A DNA stretch of 64,000 nucleotides, taken from Bacillota bacterium (GTDB lineage Bacteria; Bacillota; Clostridia; Acetivibrionales; DTU013). The stretch lies in the NCBI GenBank assembly GCA_023411575.1, contig JAEYOP010000009.1:62001-126000 (forward strand), given 5' to 3'. The translations under genes were made by a program, and so were the position numbers. Positions 34,537-43,812 of this stretch are shown here, in pieces (positions within the stretch are counted from its first letter, which is position 1; every line of letters begins with the position of its first letter). The notes under the pieces are model-generated. The model was not told where the DNA came from. It did not search any database and saw only the letters and a list, made by a program, of their open reading frames with translations.

Positions 34537-35418
34537 ATGCCGTTCAAAATAAAAAGAGAGCTGCCGTATCTGGCTTTCACGATACCGGCAATTCTTGCCT
34601 ATACGCTTTTTACCATCATTCCCCTGCTCATGAGCTTCCGGTATTCCTTCACGAATTGGGACGGGTACAACAGGGCCGATTTCGTCGGATTGAACAACTA
34701 CATCGGCATGTTCAAGGATAAGGCCATGACGACGGCGATGATCAACACTTTGATCTACGGCTTTTTTTCGCCCTTTCTCATTACCTTGTTTGCGATCCCG
34801 CTCTCCCTGATCCTCAACAGCGGGATGCGTACCAGAAACCTGCAAAGGGCCATATTCTTTTTTCCGTCCGTTCCAAGCGCCCTGATTCTCGGCTATGTCT
34901 GGACCTATATCCTTTCGCCCACGGAATCCGGCGCACTGAATATGATCCTGTCCGTTGTCGGCATCAAGCCAATCTACTGGACCGCGGACGCCAAGCTTGC
35001 CATGGTTTCGCTTCTGATTCTCGCCGTATGGGGCTGGTCGGGCTGGCATGCGTGCATTTACCTGGCGAATCTGCAAAGCATCCCCCAGGAACTGTACGAA
35101 TCCGGCAAGATCGACGGAGCCGGAGGCTGGAACAAATTCCGCTACATTACCTTCCCCATGCTGGCGCCTGCGATGACGATCAGTGTAATGCTCAATATTA
35201 CAGGCAGCCTGAAAGTGTTTGACATGCCCTATGCGCTGACCGGAGGCGGTCCGGGCTACGCGACGACCATGATAACCCAGATGATCATCAAACGGGGCGT
35301 CTCCGACAAGCTGTACGGAAAAGCGACAGCCATGTCCGTACTGTTCTTTTTGGTCATCTTTATTATAACGTTCATCCAGTTGAACTTAATGAAGAAAAGG
35401 GAGGAAAAGCTGCAATGA
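34537..35418 (+). CDS. sugar ABC transporter permease (MalF type)
   Basis: 293 residues with about six membrane helices. It starts with 'FTIPAILAYTLFTIIPLLMSFRYSF' and carries the permease EAA loop 'ELYESGKIDGAGGWNKFRYITFPML', the contact site for the ATPase. It resembles UgpA/AraP. It overlaps the next permease gene by 4 bp. Confidence 0.92.
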   Translation: MPFKIKRELPYLAFTIPAILAYTLFTIIPLLMSFRYSFTNWDGYNRADFVGLNNYIGMFKDKAMTTAMINTLIYGFFSPFLITLFAIPLSLILNSGMRTRNLQRAIFFFPSVPSALILGYVWTYILSPTESGALNMILSVVGIKPIYWTADAKLAMVSLLILAVWGWSGWHACIYLANLQSIPQELYESGKIDGAGGWNKFRYITFPMLAPAMTISVMLNITGSLKVFDMPYALTGGGPGYATTMITQMIIKRGVSDKLYGKATAMSVLFFLVIFIITFIQLNLMKKREEKLQ

Positions 35419-36287
35419 ATAAAGCGGAGACGATTTTGAACATGCCGCGGAACGCACGGAAGCAAACGAAAATCAACCCGCTGGCAGTACTGGGCGAGGC
35501 GGCTATGCTCTGCATCAGCGCCTGTATCCTTTTTCCCTTTTACTATCTGGTGGTCAATACGATAAAAACGCCGAGGGAAACGGCATTCAATCCGCTGGCC
35601 CTCCCCCAGGACATTTATCTGGTCAACTTCATAAAAGCCTTTCAACAGATGGAATTTTTAAATTCTTTCAAAAATTCCATGGTATTAACATTGGCTTCCA
35701 TGGTATTGGTCATTGTGCTGGGCTCCATGGCGGCATACCCTATCGCGCGGAGAAAACGAGGCATATACAGGGCGATCATGCTCTATTTCATCCTTGGCTT
35801 CATGGTGCCGGTGCAGACGACCATGGTTCCCCTGTTCCTGATCATGCAAAAGCTGCAGTTGGTCAACAAGCTTTACGGCATGGTGATCCTCTATTCGGGC
35901 GGCTGCACCTTCGCCTTCTTCCTGTTCCAGGGCTTTATCCAGACGGTGCCGATGGAGCTGGAGGAGTCCGCCATCATCGACGGCTGCTCCGTCTGGAGAA
36001 CCTTCTGGAAGATCGTATTTCCGCTGCTGAAGCCTATCACGACCACCATAGCCATCTTCCATGTGATGGGGACCTGGAATGACTTCCTGATGCCGTTCCT
36101 CTTCCTGCACTCCAGAAAAAATTCCACCCTTACGCTGGAGGTTTACCGGGGCGTCGGGGAATTCTCCAACAACTGGCCGGTTATGCTCTCCACCATCGTC
36201 ATCGTCATGCTGCCCCTGGTCATCTTCTACATATCCGCCCAGAAGTACATCATCTCGGGGCTCACCAGCGGAGCGATCAAGGGATAG
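35415..36287 (+). CDS. sugar ABC transporter permease (MalG type)
   Basis: 290 residues with about six membrane helices. The EAA loop is 'ELEESAIIDGCSVWRTFWKIVFPLL', and the C-terminus 'QKYIISGLTSGAIKG' is typical of UgpE/AraQ/MalG proteins. It completes the importer with 34537-35418 and the lipoprotein. Confidence 0.92.
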   Translation: MNKAETILNMPRNARKQTKINPLAVLGEAAMLCISACILFPFYYLVVNTIKTPRETAFNPLALPQDIYLVNFIKAFQQMEFLNSFKNSMVLTLASMVLVIVLGSMAAYPIARRKRGIYRAIMLYFILGFMVPVQTTMVPLFLIMQKLQLVNKLYGMVILYSGGCTFAFFLFQGFIQTVPMELEESAIIDGCSVWRTFWKIVFPLLKPITTTIAIFHVMGTWNDFLMPFLFLHSRKNSTLTLEVYRGVGEFSNNWPVMLSTIVIVMLPLVIFYISAQKYIISGLTSGAIKG

Positions 36288-36299
36288 GGCATAATTTCT

Positions 36300-36342
36300 C
36301 TGAAAATGCAAATACTAGAGAAGCAATGATTTACATTTTCAG
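36300..36342. repeat. 9-bp inverted repeat next to small-ORF RBS
   Basis: CTGAAAATG (36300-36308) and CATTTTCAG (36334-36342) form a perfect inverted repeat. The right arm abuts the AGGAAAGGAGG Shine-Dalgarno of the 44-residue ORF, so the stem could influence its translation. Confidence 0.5.
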
Positions 36343-36357
36343 GAAAGGAGGATCGAA

Positions 36358-36492
36358 ATGGCTGATAAGAAGGGTAAGGCTTGCGACGTGGACAAGAAGG
36401 GCAAACCCAGCATATCCAACGACCAGCTGGGGGAGAATTCCGGAGAGGGACGCATTGAAAAATCAGCCTCCAAGAGCGGAAAGAACCGCTGA
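36358..36492 (+). CDS. small charged protein of unknown function (44 aa)
   Basis: This ORF starts MADKKGKACDVDKKGKPS and ends '..SASKSGKNR'. It is very hydrophilic, rich in Lys, Ser, Gly and Asp, with one cysteine, and no membrane segment. AAAGGAGG lies 5-6 bases before the ATG, an excellent ribosome binding site, and a strong hairpin follows the gene. I do not recognise a family. It lies between the sugar transporter and araD. Confidence 0.65.
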   Translation: MADKKGKACDVDKKGKPSISNDQLGENSGEGRIEKSASKSGKNR

Positions 36493-36536
36493 TACGGACA
36501 TCGGATGCACGGTTCTGCATAATAGGAAAACGGAAT

Positions 36537-36569
36537 AGAGGACAGTTCTGCGCTGCAGGGCTGTCCTCT
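36537..36569 (+). terminator. strong hairpin after the 44-aa ORF
   Basis: AGAGGACAG / CTGTCCTCT forms a 9-bp stem with a second CTGC/GCAG stem inside the loop. Only two T bases follow, so termination would be weak or factor-dependent. Confidence 0.55.
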
Positions 36570-36704
36570 TGACATGGGGAACCGCCGGGAGACCGACGCC
36601 GGCGGAGACCGGAACATGTGCGTACAAGTTCTTCAGGATATGCTGGACTGGAATTGCCCGATGTGGTAAAGTTTATATATCTGAAAGTGGAGGAGTGGAT
36701 TAGC

Positions 36705-37394
36705 ATGCTGGAAAGTTTGAAAAAGAGCGTACTCGAAGCAAATCTTGAGCTGCCTGAGCACGGCCTCGTCGTCTATACGTGGGGAAACGCAAGCGGAATA
36801 GACCGGGAAAAGGGGCTTGTCGTCATCAAGGCCAGCGGCGTTAAATATGAGGAAATGACCACGGAGCACATGGTCGTGCTGGATCTAAACGGGAATATCG
36901 TGGAAGGCCGCTACAAGCCGTCCTCCGATACGCCGACCCATCTGGCGCTGTATAAGGCCTTTGCCGGCATCGGCGGCATCGTACATACCCATTCCACCTG
37001 GGCGACCGTATGGGCGCAGGCCAAACAAAGCGTGCCCTGCTTCGGGACGACCCATGCGGATTATTTCTACGGGGAAATCCCATGCACCCGCCTGATGACG
37101 GAGCAGGAGATCAAGGGCGAATATGAAGCCGAGACGGGCAACGTAATCATAGAGGCCTTCCAGGGCAAGGACCCCACCTTTGTTCCCGGCGTTCTTGTCG
37201 CCAGCCACGGACCGTTTACCTGGGGAAAGGACGCCCACGATGCAGTTCATAACAGCGTGGTATTGGAGCAGGTTTCCAAGATGGCATATGCCTCCTTTAC
37301 CCTGAACAACAGCCTGCAGGCGGTACAGGGAACCCTGCTGGACAAGCATTTCCTGAGAAAGCACGGAAAGAACGCCTATTACGGCCAGGGCTGA
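36705..37394 (+). CDS. araD: L-ribulose-5-phosphate 4-epimerase
   Basis: 229 residues, the usual AraD length. This class II aldolase-fold enzyme interconverts L-ribulose-5-P and D-xylulose-5-P. It shows 'VVYTWGNASGID', the zinc ligands in 'HTHSTWATVWAQA', and a third His in 'ASHGPFTWG'. The ATG at 36705 follows GGAGG; the longer frame from 36618 lacks an RBS. It is followed after 3 bp by glpP and then araM, a set that recalls the Bacillus arabinose operon. Related fuculose-phosphate aldolases lack some of these residues. Confidence 0.85.
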   Translation: MLESLKKSVLEANLELPEHGLVVYTWGNASGIDREKGLVVIKASGVKYEEMTTEHMVVLDLNGNIVEGRYKPSSDTPTHLALYKAFAGIGGIVHTHSTWATVWAQAKQSVPCFGTTHADYFYGEIPCTRLMTEQEIKGEYEAETGNVIIEAFQGKDPTFVPGVLVASHGPFTWGKDAHDAVHNSVVLEQVSKMAYASFTLNNSLQAVQGTLLDKHFLRKHGKNAYYGQG

Positions 37395-37397
37395 GCG

Positions 37398-37961
37398 ATG
37401 AAGGACATTCTGGCCTCGATTGAACAAAATCCGGTGATTGCCGCAGCACGGACGGAGGAGGATGTGAACGCCGCATTGGAAGCGGGCGTGTCCGTCGTTT
37501 TTCTGCTGCGCTGCGATATTTTCAACATACAGAGCCTTGTCGCCAAGGTGAAGGAGAGCGGCCGGTTTGTATTTGTCCATGTGGACCTGCTGGAGGGACT
37601 CGGCAAGGACCAGAAGGCCGTGGAGTACATAGCCCGGCTGGTCCGGCCGGACGGGATCATCAGCACGAAAACGCCTCATATCAAGCACGCCAGGGAGGCG
37701 GGCCTGTTTACCATACAGCGTTTTTTTCTGATCGACAGCCAGTCCTTTGACCAGACCATCAAAACCGCCAGGGCCTCCATGCCCGATATGGTGGAGGTGC
37801 TTCCAGCCGTAATGCCCTCCGTCATCCGGAAGGTGTGCGGCCTTTTGGAACTTCCGGTAATTGCCGGCGGTCTTATAGAGAGCAAGGAAGATATTGTGGA
37901 AATCCTGAAAGCGGGGGCCATCGGCGCATCGACGGGACGAAGGGAGCTCTGGCTGCTGTAG
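37398..37961 (+). CDS. glpP: glycerol-3-phosphate-responsive antiterminator GlpP
   Basis: 187 residues matching GlpP, an RNA-binding antiterminator that uses a TIM-barrel-like fold to sense glycerol-3-phosphate. Diagnostic segments are 'VVFLLRCDIFNI', 'VHVDLLEGLGKDQKAVEYIA', 'IKHAREAGLFTIQRFFLIDS' and 'LPVIAGGLIESKEDI'. In Bacillus it controls glpFK/glpTQ leaders. No glp leader is visible in the window. Its place before araM suggests control by, or response to, a polyol phosphate in this operon. Confidence 0.88.
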   Translation: MKDILASIEQNPVIAAARTEEDVNAALEAGVSVVFLLRCDIFNIQSLVAKVKESGRFVFVHVDLLEGLGKDQKAVEYIARLVRPDGIISTKTPHIKHAREAGLFTIQRFFLIDSQSFDQTIKTARASMPDMVEVLPAVMPSVIRKVCGLLELPVIAGGLIESKEDIVEILKAGAIGASTGRRELWLL

Positions 37962-38024
37962 GGCAGTGAGGCGGACGGCAAATAATTGAAGAATCATTAA
38001 ATAATAAAAAGAAGGGTGACCAGC

Positions 38025-39197
38025 ATGAAGGACATATTCAGCATTGGAATAGAAGAAATGCCGGGCATCGGTTTTGACTGTTCCTGCGGGCGCAGGCATT
38101 CCGTTGAAATCGAGAAGCTGGTGGTGCGCAACGGCATATTGGACGAACTGGCGGAAAGCCTTTTGCCTTTTAAGAGCGGTAAATTGCTTGTGGTCAGCGA
38201 TACAAATACATACAACGTTTTCGGAGGCAAGGTAGTCGAGCGCCTAGAACAGGAAGGCTTTTCCCTGAAATCCTTTGTGTTCGCGGCCGGCGGCCATGAC
38301 CTCATCCCCGACGAGCGCGCCATCGGAAGGTTTTTGACCGAACTGGAGCAGGAAACCTCCCTGATCCTGGCGGTGGGCTCCGGCGTATTGAACGACCTTG
38401 CCCGGATCGTCGCCTACAGGACGGGCAAGCCTTTTGCCATCGCAGGCACGGCGCCGTCCATGGACGGGTACGCTTCGGTTGTTTCCCCCCTGATCATCGG
38501 CGGCAAAAAGATCACATTCCCGGGGAAATACCCCTACGCCATCCTTGCGGACACTTCCGTCATGCGGGCCGCGCCCATGGTCATGATCCGCGCCGGCTAC
38601 GGCGACGTGATCGGCAAGCTGACCGCCCTGGCGGACTGGCAGCTGTCGAGGATCATGGCGGACGAATACTATTGCGAAACCACCGCAAAGCTGGTCCAAA
38701 ACGGCGTGGACAAATGCATTGCGAGCACGGACGGCCTTGCCGCAAGAGAAGAAGGAGCCATTCGGAACCTGATCGAGGCGCTGGTCCTGACGGGCATATC
38801 CATGGGCCTTGTGGGCATTTCCCGGCCGGCTTCCGGCACGGAGCACCAGTTGGCCCATTATTGGGAAATCAAATCGGTGGAAGCGGGGGAAGAACATCCG
38901 CTCCACGGCAACGCGGTCGGAACGGCGACGGTGGTTACGGCTATGCTGTATGAGCTGGTGGCGGATATGCTGCCGGAAGGCATCGACTATCCTTCTGCCG
39001 GGCTGGTCACCGGCCTGCTGGAGAGGATTGGCGCCGCCACGAGCCCGAAGGAGCTGGGCATAAGCCGTGAAAAGTTCCTGGACAGCCTGCTGAACGCGAT
39101 GTACCAGAGGGACAAATACACGCTGCTGCGTTTCTGCCATTCCAAAGGAAAGCTGACAGAGTTTGCCGATCTCCTGACCAGGAGGTTCTATGACTGA
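38025..39197 (+). CDS. araM: sn-glycerol-1-phosphate dehydrogenase (AraM/EgsA)
   Basis: 390 residues. It reduces dihydroxyacetone phosphate to sn-glycerol-1-phosphate, the archaeal-type lipid backbone also made by Bacillus AraM. NAD-binding 'AVGSGVLNDLARIVAY' and 'AGTAPSMDGYASVVSPLIIGG' are signature stretches. Metal ligands are expected at D in 'GYGDVIGK' and the His residues in 'GTEHQLAHYWE' and 'EHPLHGNAV'. I use the ATG at 38025 (AAGG upstream) rather than the in-frame GTG at 38016. It overlaps the HAD phosphatase gene by 8 bp. Confidence 0.9.
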   Translation: MKDIFSIGIEEMPGIGFDCSCGRRHSVEIEKLVVRNGILDELAESLLPFKSGKLLVVSDTNTYNVFGGKVVERLEQEGFSLKSFVFAAGGHDLIPDERAIGRFLTELEQETSLILAVGSGVLNDLARIVAYRTGKPFAIAGTAPSMDGYASVVSPLIIGGKKITFPGKYPYAILADTSVMRAAPMVMIRAGYGDVIGKLTALADWQLSRIMADEYYCETTAKLVQNGVDKCIASTDGLAAREEGAIRNLIEALVLTGISMGLVGISRPASGTEHQLAHYWEIKSVEAGEEHPLHGNAVGTATVVTAMLYELVADMLPEGIDYPSAGLVTGLLERIGAATSPKELGISREKFLDSLLNAMYQRDKYTLLRFCHSKGKLTEFADLLTRRFYD

Positions 39198-39981
39198 CAA
39201 CCTGGACATTTTGCGGTCGAAGAAGCTGTTCGTCCTGGACATGGACGGGACGTTTTATCTTGGTGACAGGCTCATCGAAGGCTCGCTGGATTTTCTGGCC
39301 CGGTTGAAGGAAACCGGCAGGGAATTCCTGTTTTTTACCAACAATTCCTCCCGGACCGGTTCCTTCTACAAGGAGAAGCTGGCGATCATGAACTGCTTTG
39401 TGGATGAGAGCCGGATTGTGACCTCCGGGGACGTAACGATAAAATACCTGCAGGAGAATTATCCCGACGCGGGGGTCTACCTGGTGGGCACCGGACTGCT
39501 GGAGGGCAGCTTCCGGGCGGGCGGAATCCGGCTGACCGAAGACAGGCCGGAAATCGTGGTCCTGAGCTTCGATACCACACTGACGTACGAGAAAATCACG
39601 AAGGCATGTATTTTTATCCGCAACGGAGCCCGGTTCCTGGCAACCCACCTGGACCTGAACTGCCCCACGGAGGACGGCTTCATCCCGGACTGCGGCGCCA
39701 TGTGCGCCATGGTTGAGGCCTCGACGGGGGTAAAGCCGAAGTACCTCGGCAAGCCCTTCCGGGAGACGGTGGACATGATCAAGCGGATCACCGGCCGGAA
39801 GGACGCGGAGCTTGCTTTTGTGGGCGACAGGCTGTACACGGATATCGCCACGGGGGTGAAGAACGGGATCACCGGCATTCTGGTGCTGACCGGCGAGACG
39901 GAATTAAAGGACGTGGCGCATTCGGAGGTAAAACCGGATTATATATTTGAATCCCTCAAGGCGCTTGGCGAGGCGCTGTAG
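39190..39981 (+). CDS. HAD-IIA phosphatase, AraL/NagD-like
   Basis: 263 residues with motif I 'LDMDGTFYLGDRLI', motif II 'FFTNNSSRTG' and motif IV 'VGDRLYTDIATG'. AraL of Bacillus is a NagD-type sugar phosphatase coded beside AraM, and this gene overlaps araM by 8 bp, so it may remove phosphate from G1P or from accumulating sugar phosphates. It is paralogous to 27079-27864. Confidence 0.88.
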   Translation: MTDNLDILRSKKLFVLDMDGTFYLGDRLIEGSLDFLARLKETGREFLFFTNNSSRTGSFYKEKLAIMNCFVDESRIVTSGDVTIKYLQENYPDAGVYLVGTGLLEGSFRAGGIRLTEDRPEIVVLSFDTTLTYEKITKACIFIRNGARFLATHLDLNCPTEDGFIPDCGAMCAMVEASTGVKPKYLGKPFRETVDMIKRITGRKDAELAFVGDRLYTDIATGVKNGITGILVLTGETELKDVAHSEVKPDYIFESLKALGEAL

Positions 39982-40008
39982 ACGCGGGAGAACAAGGAGT
40001 TGGGACAA

Positions 40009-42162
40009 ATGGCGGATATTACGGCTCAATTAATACAGGAATTCAAGCTGAAGCCCTTTCAGGTGCAAAATACCCTCAAGCTGATCGACGACGGTTGTAC
40101 GATCCCGTTTATCGCCCGGTACAGAAAGGAACTGACGGGCGAACTGGACGACCAGGTGCTCCGGGAGCTGCATGAAAGGCTGGTCTATCTCCGAAGCCTG
40201 GAAGAAAGGCGGGAGGACGTCCGCAGGCTCATCGACGAGCAGGGCAAGCTGACGCCCGAGCTGTCCAAAGCGCTGGACGCCTGCAAAAGCCTCCAGGAGA
40301 TTGAAGATATCTACAGGCCCTTCAAGCCCAAGAGAAGGACCCGGGCCTCCATCGCACGGGAGAAGGGACTCGAGCCGCTGGCACGGATCCTTTTCGCGCA
40401 GGAAATGTTGAAGGGGAGCATCGATGAAATCGCTGCGCCCTTCGTGGACGCGGAAAAGGGGGTGAACAGCGTGGAAGAGGCCCTGGCGGGAGCGATGGAC
40501 ATCATCGCCGAGGAGATTTCGGATAACGCTGAAATGAGAAAGGCCGTCCGGGAGTTGTTTTTCCGCCACGGCATGATGGTCTCGGAGGCCCGTAAGAAGG
40601 AAGACTCCGTTTACAGGCTGTATTATGATTTCAGGGAGCCGGTTTCCAGAATTGCAAAGCACAGGATCCTCGCCATCAACCGGGGCGAGAAGGAGGAATT
40701 CCTGGAGGCCGGCATCGAGATGCCGGAGGAGCTTGTCACGGAATACCTGAAAGCCCGGAATGTAAAAAAAACCCGCTCCATCACCTCGGAACATGTCGAG
40801 AGGGCGGTGGAGGATTCCTATAAACGACTGATTGCCCCTTCCATTGAAAACGAGGTAAGGAACGAACTGACGGAGATGGCAGGGGAACAGGCCATGAAGG
40901 TATTCGCCGAAAACCTCAGGAACCTGCTGCTGCAGCCGCCTGTCAAGGACAGGGTCGTGCTGGGCCTCGATCCCGCATACCGCACCGGCTGTAAAATAGC
41001 GGTGGTGGATGGGACCGGGAGAGTGCTGATCACTACGGTGATTTATCCGACTCCGCCCCAGAGCAAGGTAGAGGAGGCGGAGAAGACCATCCTGAACCTG
41101 ATCGAGCGCTGCAAGGTGGATTTGATTTCGATCGGCAATGGGACGGCTTCCAAGGAGTCGGAGATTTTCGTGGCCAATGTACTGAAAAAGACGAGCCGGA
41201 AAGTATATTATATGGTGGTAAGCGAAGCCGGCGCGTCGGTTTATTCCGCGTCCAAGCTGGCGGCGGAGGAGTTTCCGGAATTCGACGTGTCCCTCCGGAG
41301 CGCCGTATCCATCGCCAGGAGACTGCAGGACCCGCTGGCGGAGCTTGTTAAAATCGACCCGAAGGCTATCGGCGTAGGCCAATACCAGCATGATATGAAT
41401 CAGAAGAGGCTGGGCGAGACCCTCGGCGGTGTCGTGGAGGACTGCGTAAACAGTGTGGGCGTCGATCTCAATACCGCTTCTCCCTCGCTGCTGTCCTTTG
41501 TCTCCGGCATCAACTCCACCGTTGCCAAAAACATCGTGGAGTACCGGGAGGCCAACGGCCGGTTTACAAGCAGGCAGGAACTGAAAAAGGTCAAAAAGCT
41601 GGGGGATAAGGCATTTGAACAATGCGCCGGATTTCTGAGGATTCAGGGCGGCAGGAATATCCTGGACAATACGTCCGTCCATCCGGAAGCCTATACGGCG
41701 GCGGAAAAGCTGCTGGAGACCCTGGGATACAAGCAGGAGGACGTTCAGAACAGGCGTCTCGGGGATTTGACGAAGACGGTTGAAAAGAAGGGCATCGGCG
41801 AGGTGGCGGCGGCAATCGGCGTCGGGATTCCCACTTTGCGGGACATTATCAGCGAATTGCTCAAGCCGGGCCGGGACCCGAGGGACGAGCTGCCGAAGCC
41901 GGTTCTGCTGACGGATGTGCTGGATATTGCGGATTTGAAGCCGGGAATGGTACTTACCGGCACGGTAAGGAACGTGGCCGACTTTGGCGCATTTGTGGAT
42001 ATCGGCGTGCATCAGGACGGACTGGTGCACATCTCGGAGCTGGCCGACCGTTTCGTGAAGAATCCGATGGAAGTGGTGTCGGTGGGGGATATCGTCAAGG
42101 TCAGGGTACTGGCGGTGGACGTGGCGAAAAAAAGAATCAGCCTCAGCAGGAAGGGAGTTTGA
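40009..42162 (+). CDS. tex: Tex-family S1 RNA-binding protein
   Basis: 717 residues. Tex-type layout: N-terminal helical region ('GCTIPFIARYRKELTGELDDQ'), a YqgF/RuvC-like domain ('VLGLDPAYRTGCKIAVVDGTG'), helix-hairpin-helix motifs ('NTASPSLLSFVSGINSTVAKNIV') and a C-terminal S1 domain ('GMVLTGTVRNVADFGAFVDIG'). It binds nucleic acid and influences transcription. The ATG at 40009 sits nine bases after AAGGAG; a TTG at 40000 is in frame. It follows the HAD gene after 27 bp. Confidence 0.95.
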   Translation: MADITAQLIQEFKLKPFQVQNTLKLIDDGCTIPFIARYRKELTGELDDQVLRELHERLVYLRSLEERREDVRRLIDEQGKLTPELSKALDACKSLQEIEDIYRPFKPKRRTRASIAREKGLEPLARILFAQEMLKGSIDEIAAPFVDAEKGVNSVEEALAGAMDIIAEEISDNAEMRKAVRELFFRHGMMVSEARKKEDSVYRLYYDFREPVSRIAKHRILAINRGEKEEFLEAGIEMPEELVTEYLKARNVKKTRSITSEHVERAVEDSYKRLIAPSIENEVRNELTEMAGEQAMKVFAENLRNLLLQPPVKDRVVLGLDPAYRTGCKIAVVDGTGRVLITTVIYPTPPQSKVEEAEKTILNLIERCKVDLISIGNGTASKESEIFVANVLKKTSRKVYYMVVSEAGASVYSASKLAAEEFPEFDVSLRSAVSIARRLQDPLAELVKIDPKAIGVGQYQHDMNQKRLGETLGGVVEDCVNSVGVDLNTASPSLLSFVSGINSTVAKNIVEYREANGRFTSRQELKKVKKLGDKAFEQCAGFLRIQGGRNILDNTSVHPEAYTAAEKLLETLGYKQEDVQNRRLGDLTKTVEKKGIGEVAAAIGVGIPTLRDIISELLKPGRDPRDELPKPVLLTDVLDIADLKPGMVLTGTVRNVADFGAFVDIGVHQDGLVHISELADRFVKNPMEVVSVGDIVKVRVLAVDVAKKRISLSRKGV

Positions 42163-42171
42163 CGGATCGAA

Positions 42172-42987
42172 ATGAATATTTTTGAAGCTGCTACTTATGC
42201 GGTTATGAAACGGCCCTTCATTCTTGTGCTGATCGGAGTGCTGATGCTGGCGCTGGCGGTTGGGAACGCCATCGTGCCGGTTATGGCCATGATCATGGGC
42301 ATCATCAGCATGACGGGCGGGGGAATTTTTGACGGGATCCTGTCCGTTCTGGCAATGCTGATCGATCCGGCCATTTTGCCGACCCTGTTGCTGCTGCTTG
42401 TCGCGGGCACCCTTCTTGTGTCTGTTGCCGCCGGGCTGCTGCTTCCCGGTTATCTGCTGATCGTCGCCGACGGCATAGCCCAGGGGGAAAAGCAGAGGGG
42501 ACTGTTTTTACAGGGCCTTAAATCGCATTTCCTGAGGATATTTCTGATAACGGTCAAAGCAGTGCTGCTTGCCGCGGTCCTGGCCCTGTTCCTGATGGTT
42601 GCCGGCGTTCCGGGCATTGTCGTGACCAAGGCCGCCTTTTCCACAAAGCCGGACCTGCTGATCGCGGCGATCTTTATCGATATTGTAACGGCGGGCGTGC
42701 TCTTTATGAGCCTCTCCTTCTTCAGAGCCTATGTGTACATGTGGTATCTCTCCGCGGTCAACGGTTTGGAGAAGCCTTTCAAGACCGGTAAAGCGATGGC
42801 GGACAAAGGGTTCTGGAAATTGTCCTTCGGCCTGCTGGCATTCGACGCGGTTTTTGCCGGCGTCCTTTATACCATTTACCTCAGTGAGAGCCAGCTATTC
42901 CGCTATACGGCCGGATGGGCTTTTGCCACCCTGTTTTTCACCATCCTTGCCGTATACCTCGTCCGTTTTTTCCGGGAGAATCGCTGA
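42172..42987 (+). CDS. integral membrane protein of unknown function
   Basis: 271 residues with about six membrane helices and no catalytic motif seen. The sequence has long runs such as 'FILVLIGVLMLALAVGNAIV' and 'AVLLAAVLALFLMVAGVPGIVV', and a short conserved-looking stretch 'KPFKTGKAMADKGFWK'. This resembles Firmicute proteins with YciC/GPDPase membrane-domain annotation, but I would leave it unnamed. It starts 9 bp after tex and is probably co-transcribed. Confidence 0.75.
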   Translation: MNIFEAATYAVMKRPFILVLIGVLMLALAVGNAIVPVMAMIMGIISMTGGGIFDGILSVLAMLIDPAILPTLLLLLVAGTLLVSVAAGLLLPGYLLIVADGIAQGEKQRGLFLQGLKSHFLRIFLITVKAVLLAAVLALFLMVAGVPGIVVTKAAFSTKPDLLIAAIFIDIVTAGVLFMSLSFFRAYVYMWYLSAVNGLEKPFKTGKAMADKGFWKLSFGLLAFDAVFAGVLYTIYLSESQLFRYTAGWAFATLFFTILAVYLVRFFRENR

Positions 42988-43027
42988 CTTTCAGGCGTTT
43001 CGGCCCTTAGACATTAGGGATCATCCC

Positions 43028-43729
43028 TTATTTCGCAAAATTGTGATTCCCGATGACGATAATGATCGGCCTCGACCAAATCCAGGAACTGGTGGCGGTA
43101 TTGGGGTTGTAATAGTAGATGCAGCCGTAGGAGGGGTCCCAGCCGTTCAGCGCGTCCCTTGCGGCGTTGAGGGAGCTGGAATCCGGGGCCAGGTTGATCT
43201 GGCCGTCGCTGACGGCGTCAAAGGCGCCCGGTTGATAGATGACTCCCGCGACGGTTTTGGGGAACCGGGAATCGATGGTCCGGTTCAGTACCACTGCTCC
43301 GACCGCTACCTTTCCTTCATAAGGTTCTCCTCTCGCTTCTCCATGGATCAGCCTGGCCAGGAGCTGTACGTCTCCCGAGCCGGCTCCTGCCGAACCCGGC
43401 GCCTGGTTTGAACTGGTCTGGCCTGTTGGAAGCCCCAAGGCCGCCAGGGTATCAGGGCCGGCGATTCCATCGACAGCCAGTCCGTTTTTGGCCTGAAAGG
43501 ATTTCACGGCGCTGTAGGTCAAATATCCGTATAGACCGTCGATATCGCCGGAATAATAGCCCCAGTTCGACAATTTTGTCTGGATCCTTTGGACCTCGTC
43601 TCCGCTGGAACCGTATTTTGAAAGGGTTGCGATGCTGAAATGGAATACGTCCAGGATTTGTGTCATGTACAGCAGCGTTGCAACGGTCAATGCGGTTATC
43701 AGAATAAGCAGGGAAGTTTTTTTGCGCAT
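43028..43729 (-). CDS. SleB-type cell wall hydrolase
   Basis: 233 residues. An N-terminal membrane anchor or signal (about 7-30) is followed by a peptidoglycan-binding domain ('VQRIQTKLSNWGYYSGDIDGLYG', about 46-100) and a Hydrolase_2 catalytic domain ('LIHGEARGEPYEGKVAVGAVVLNR' with the catalytic Glu). SleB and its relatives are lytic transglycosylases that degrade spore cortex during germination or act as vegetative cell-wall hydrolases. It ends the minus-strand sporulation-like cluster. Confidence 0.9.
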   Translation of the reverse strand: MRKKTSLLILITALTVATLLYMTQILDVFHFSIATLSKYGSSGDEVQRIQTKLSNWGYYSGDIDGLYGYLTYSAVKSFQAKNGLAVDGIAGPDTLAALGLPTGQTSSNQAPGSAGAGSGDVQLLARLIHGEARGEPYEGKVAVGAVVLNRTIDSRFPKTVAGVIYQPGAFDAVSDGQINLAPDSSSLNAARDALNGWDPSYGCIYYYNPNTATSSWIWSRPIIIVIGNHNFAK

Positions 43730-43812
43730 TCTCGTTCCTCTCCTCCGGATATTTGCTTTTGTGCGGCGTTCTTATTTTCCCTGTTTATTTTTTGTAATTG
43801 CCCTGGATTTAT

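Noticed and set aside
40030..42030. 666-codon minus-strand frame under tex
   Set aside because: Long only because tex is G+C-rich and well codon-biased; no protein family signature.
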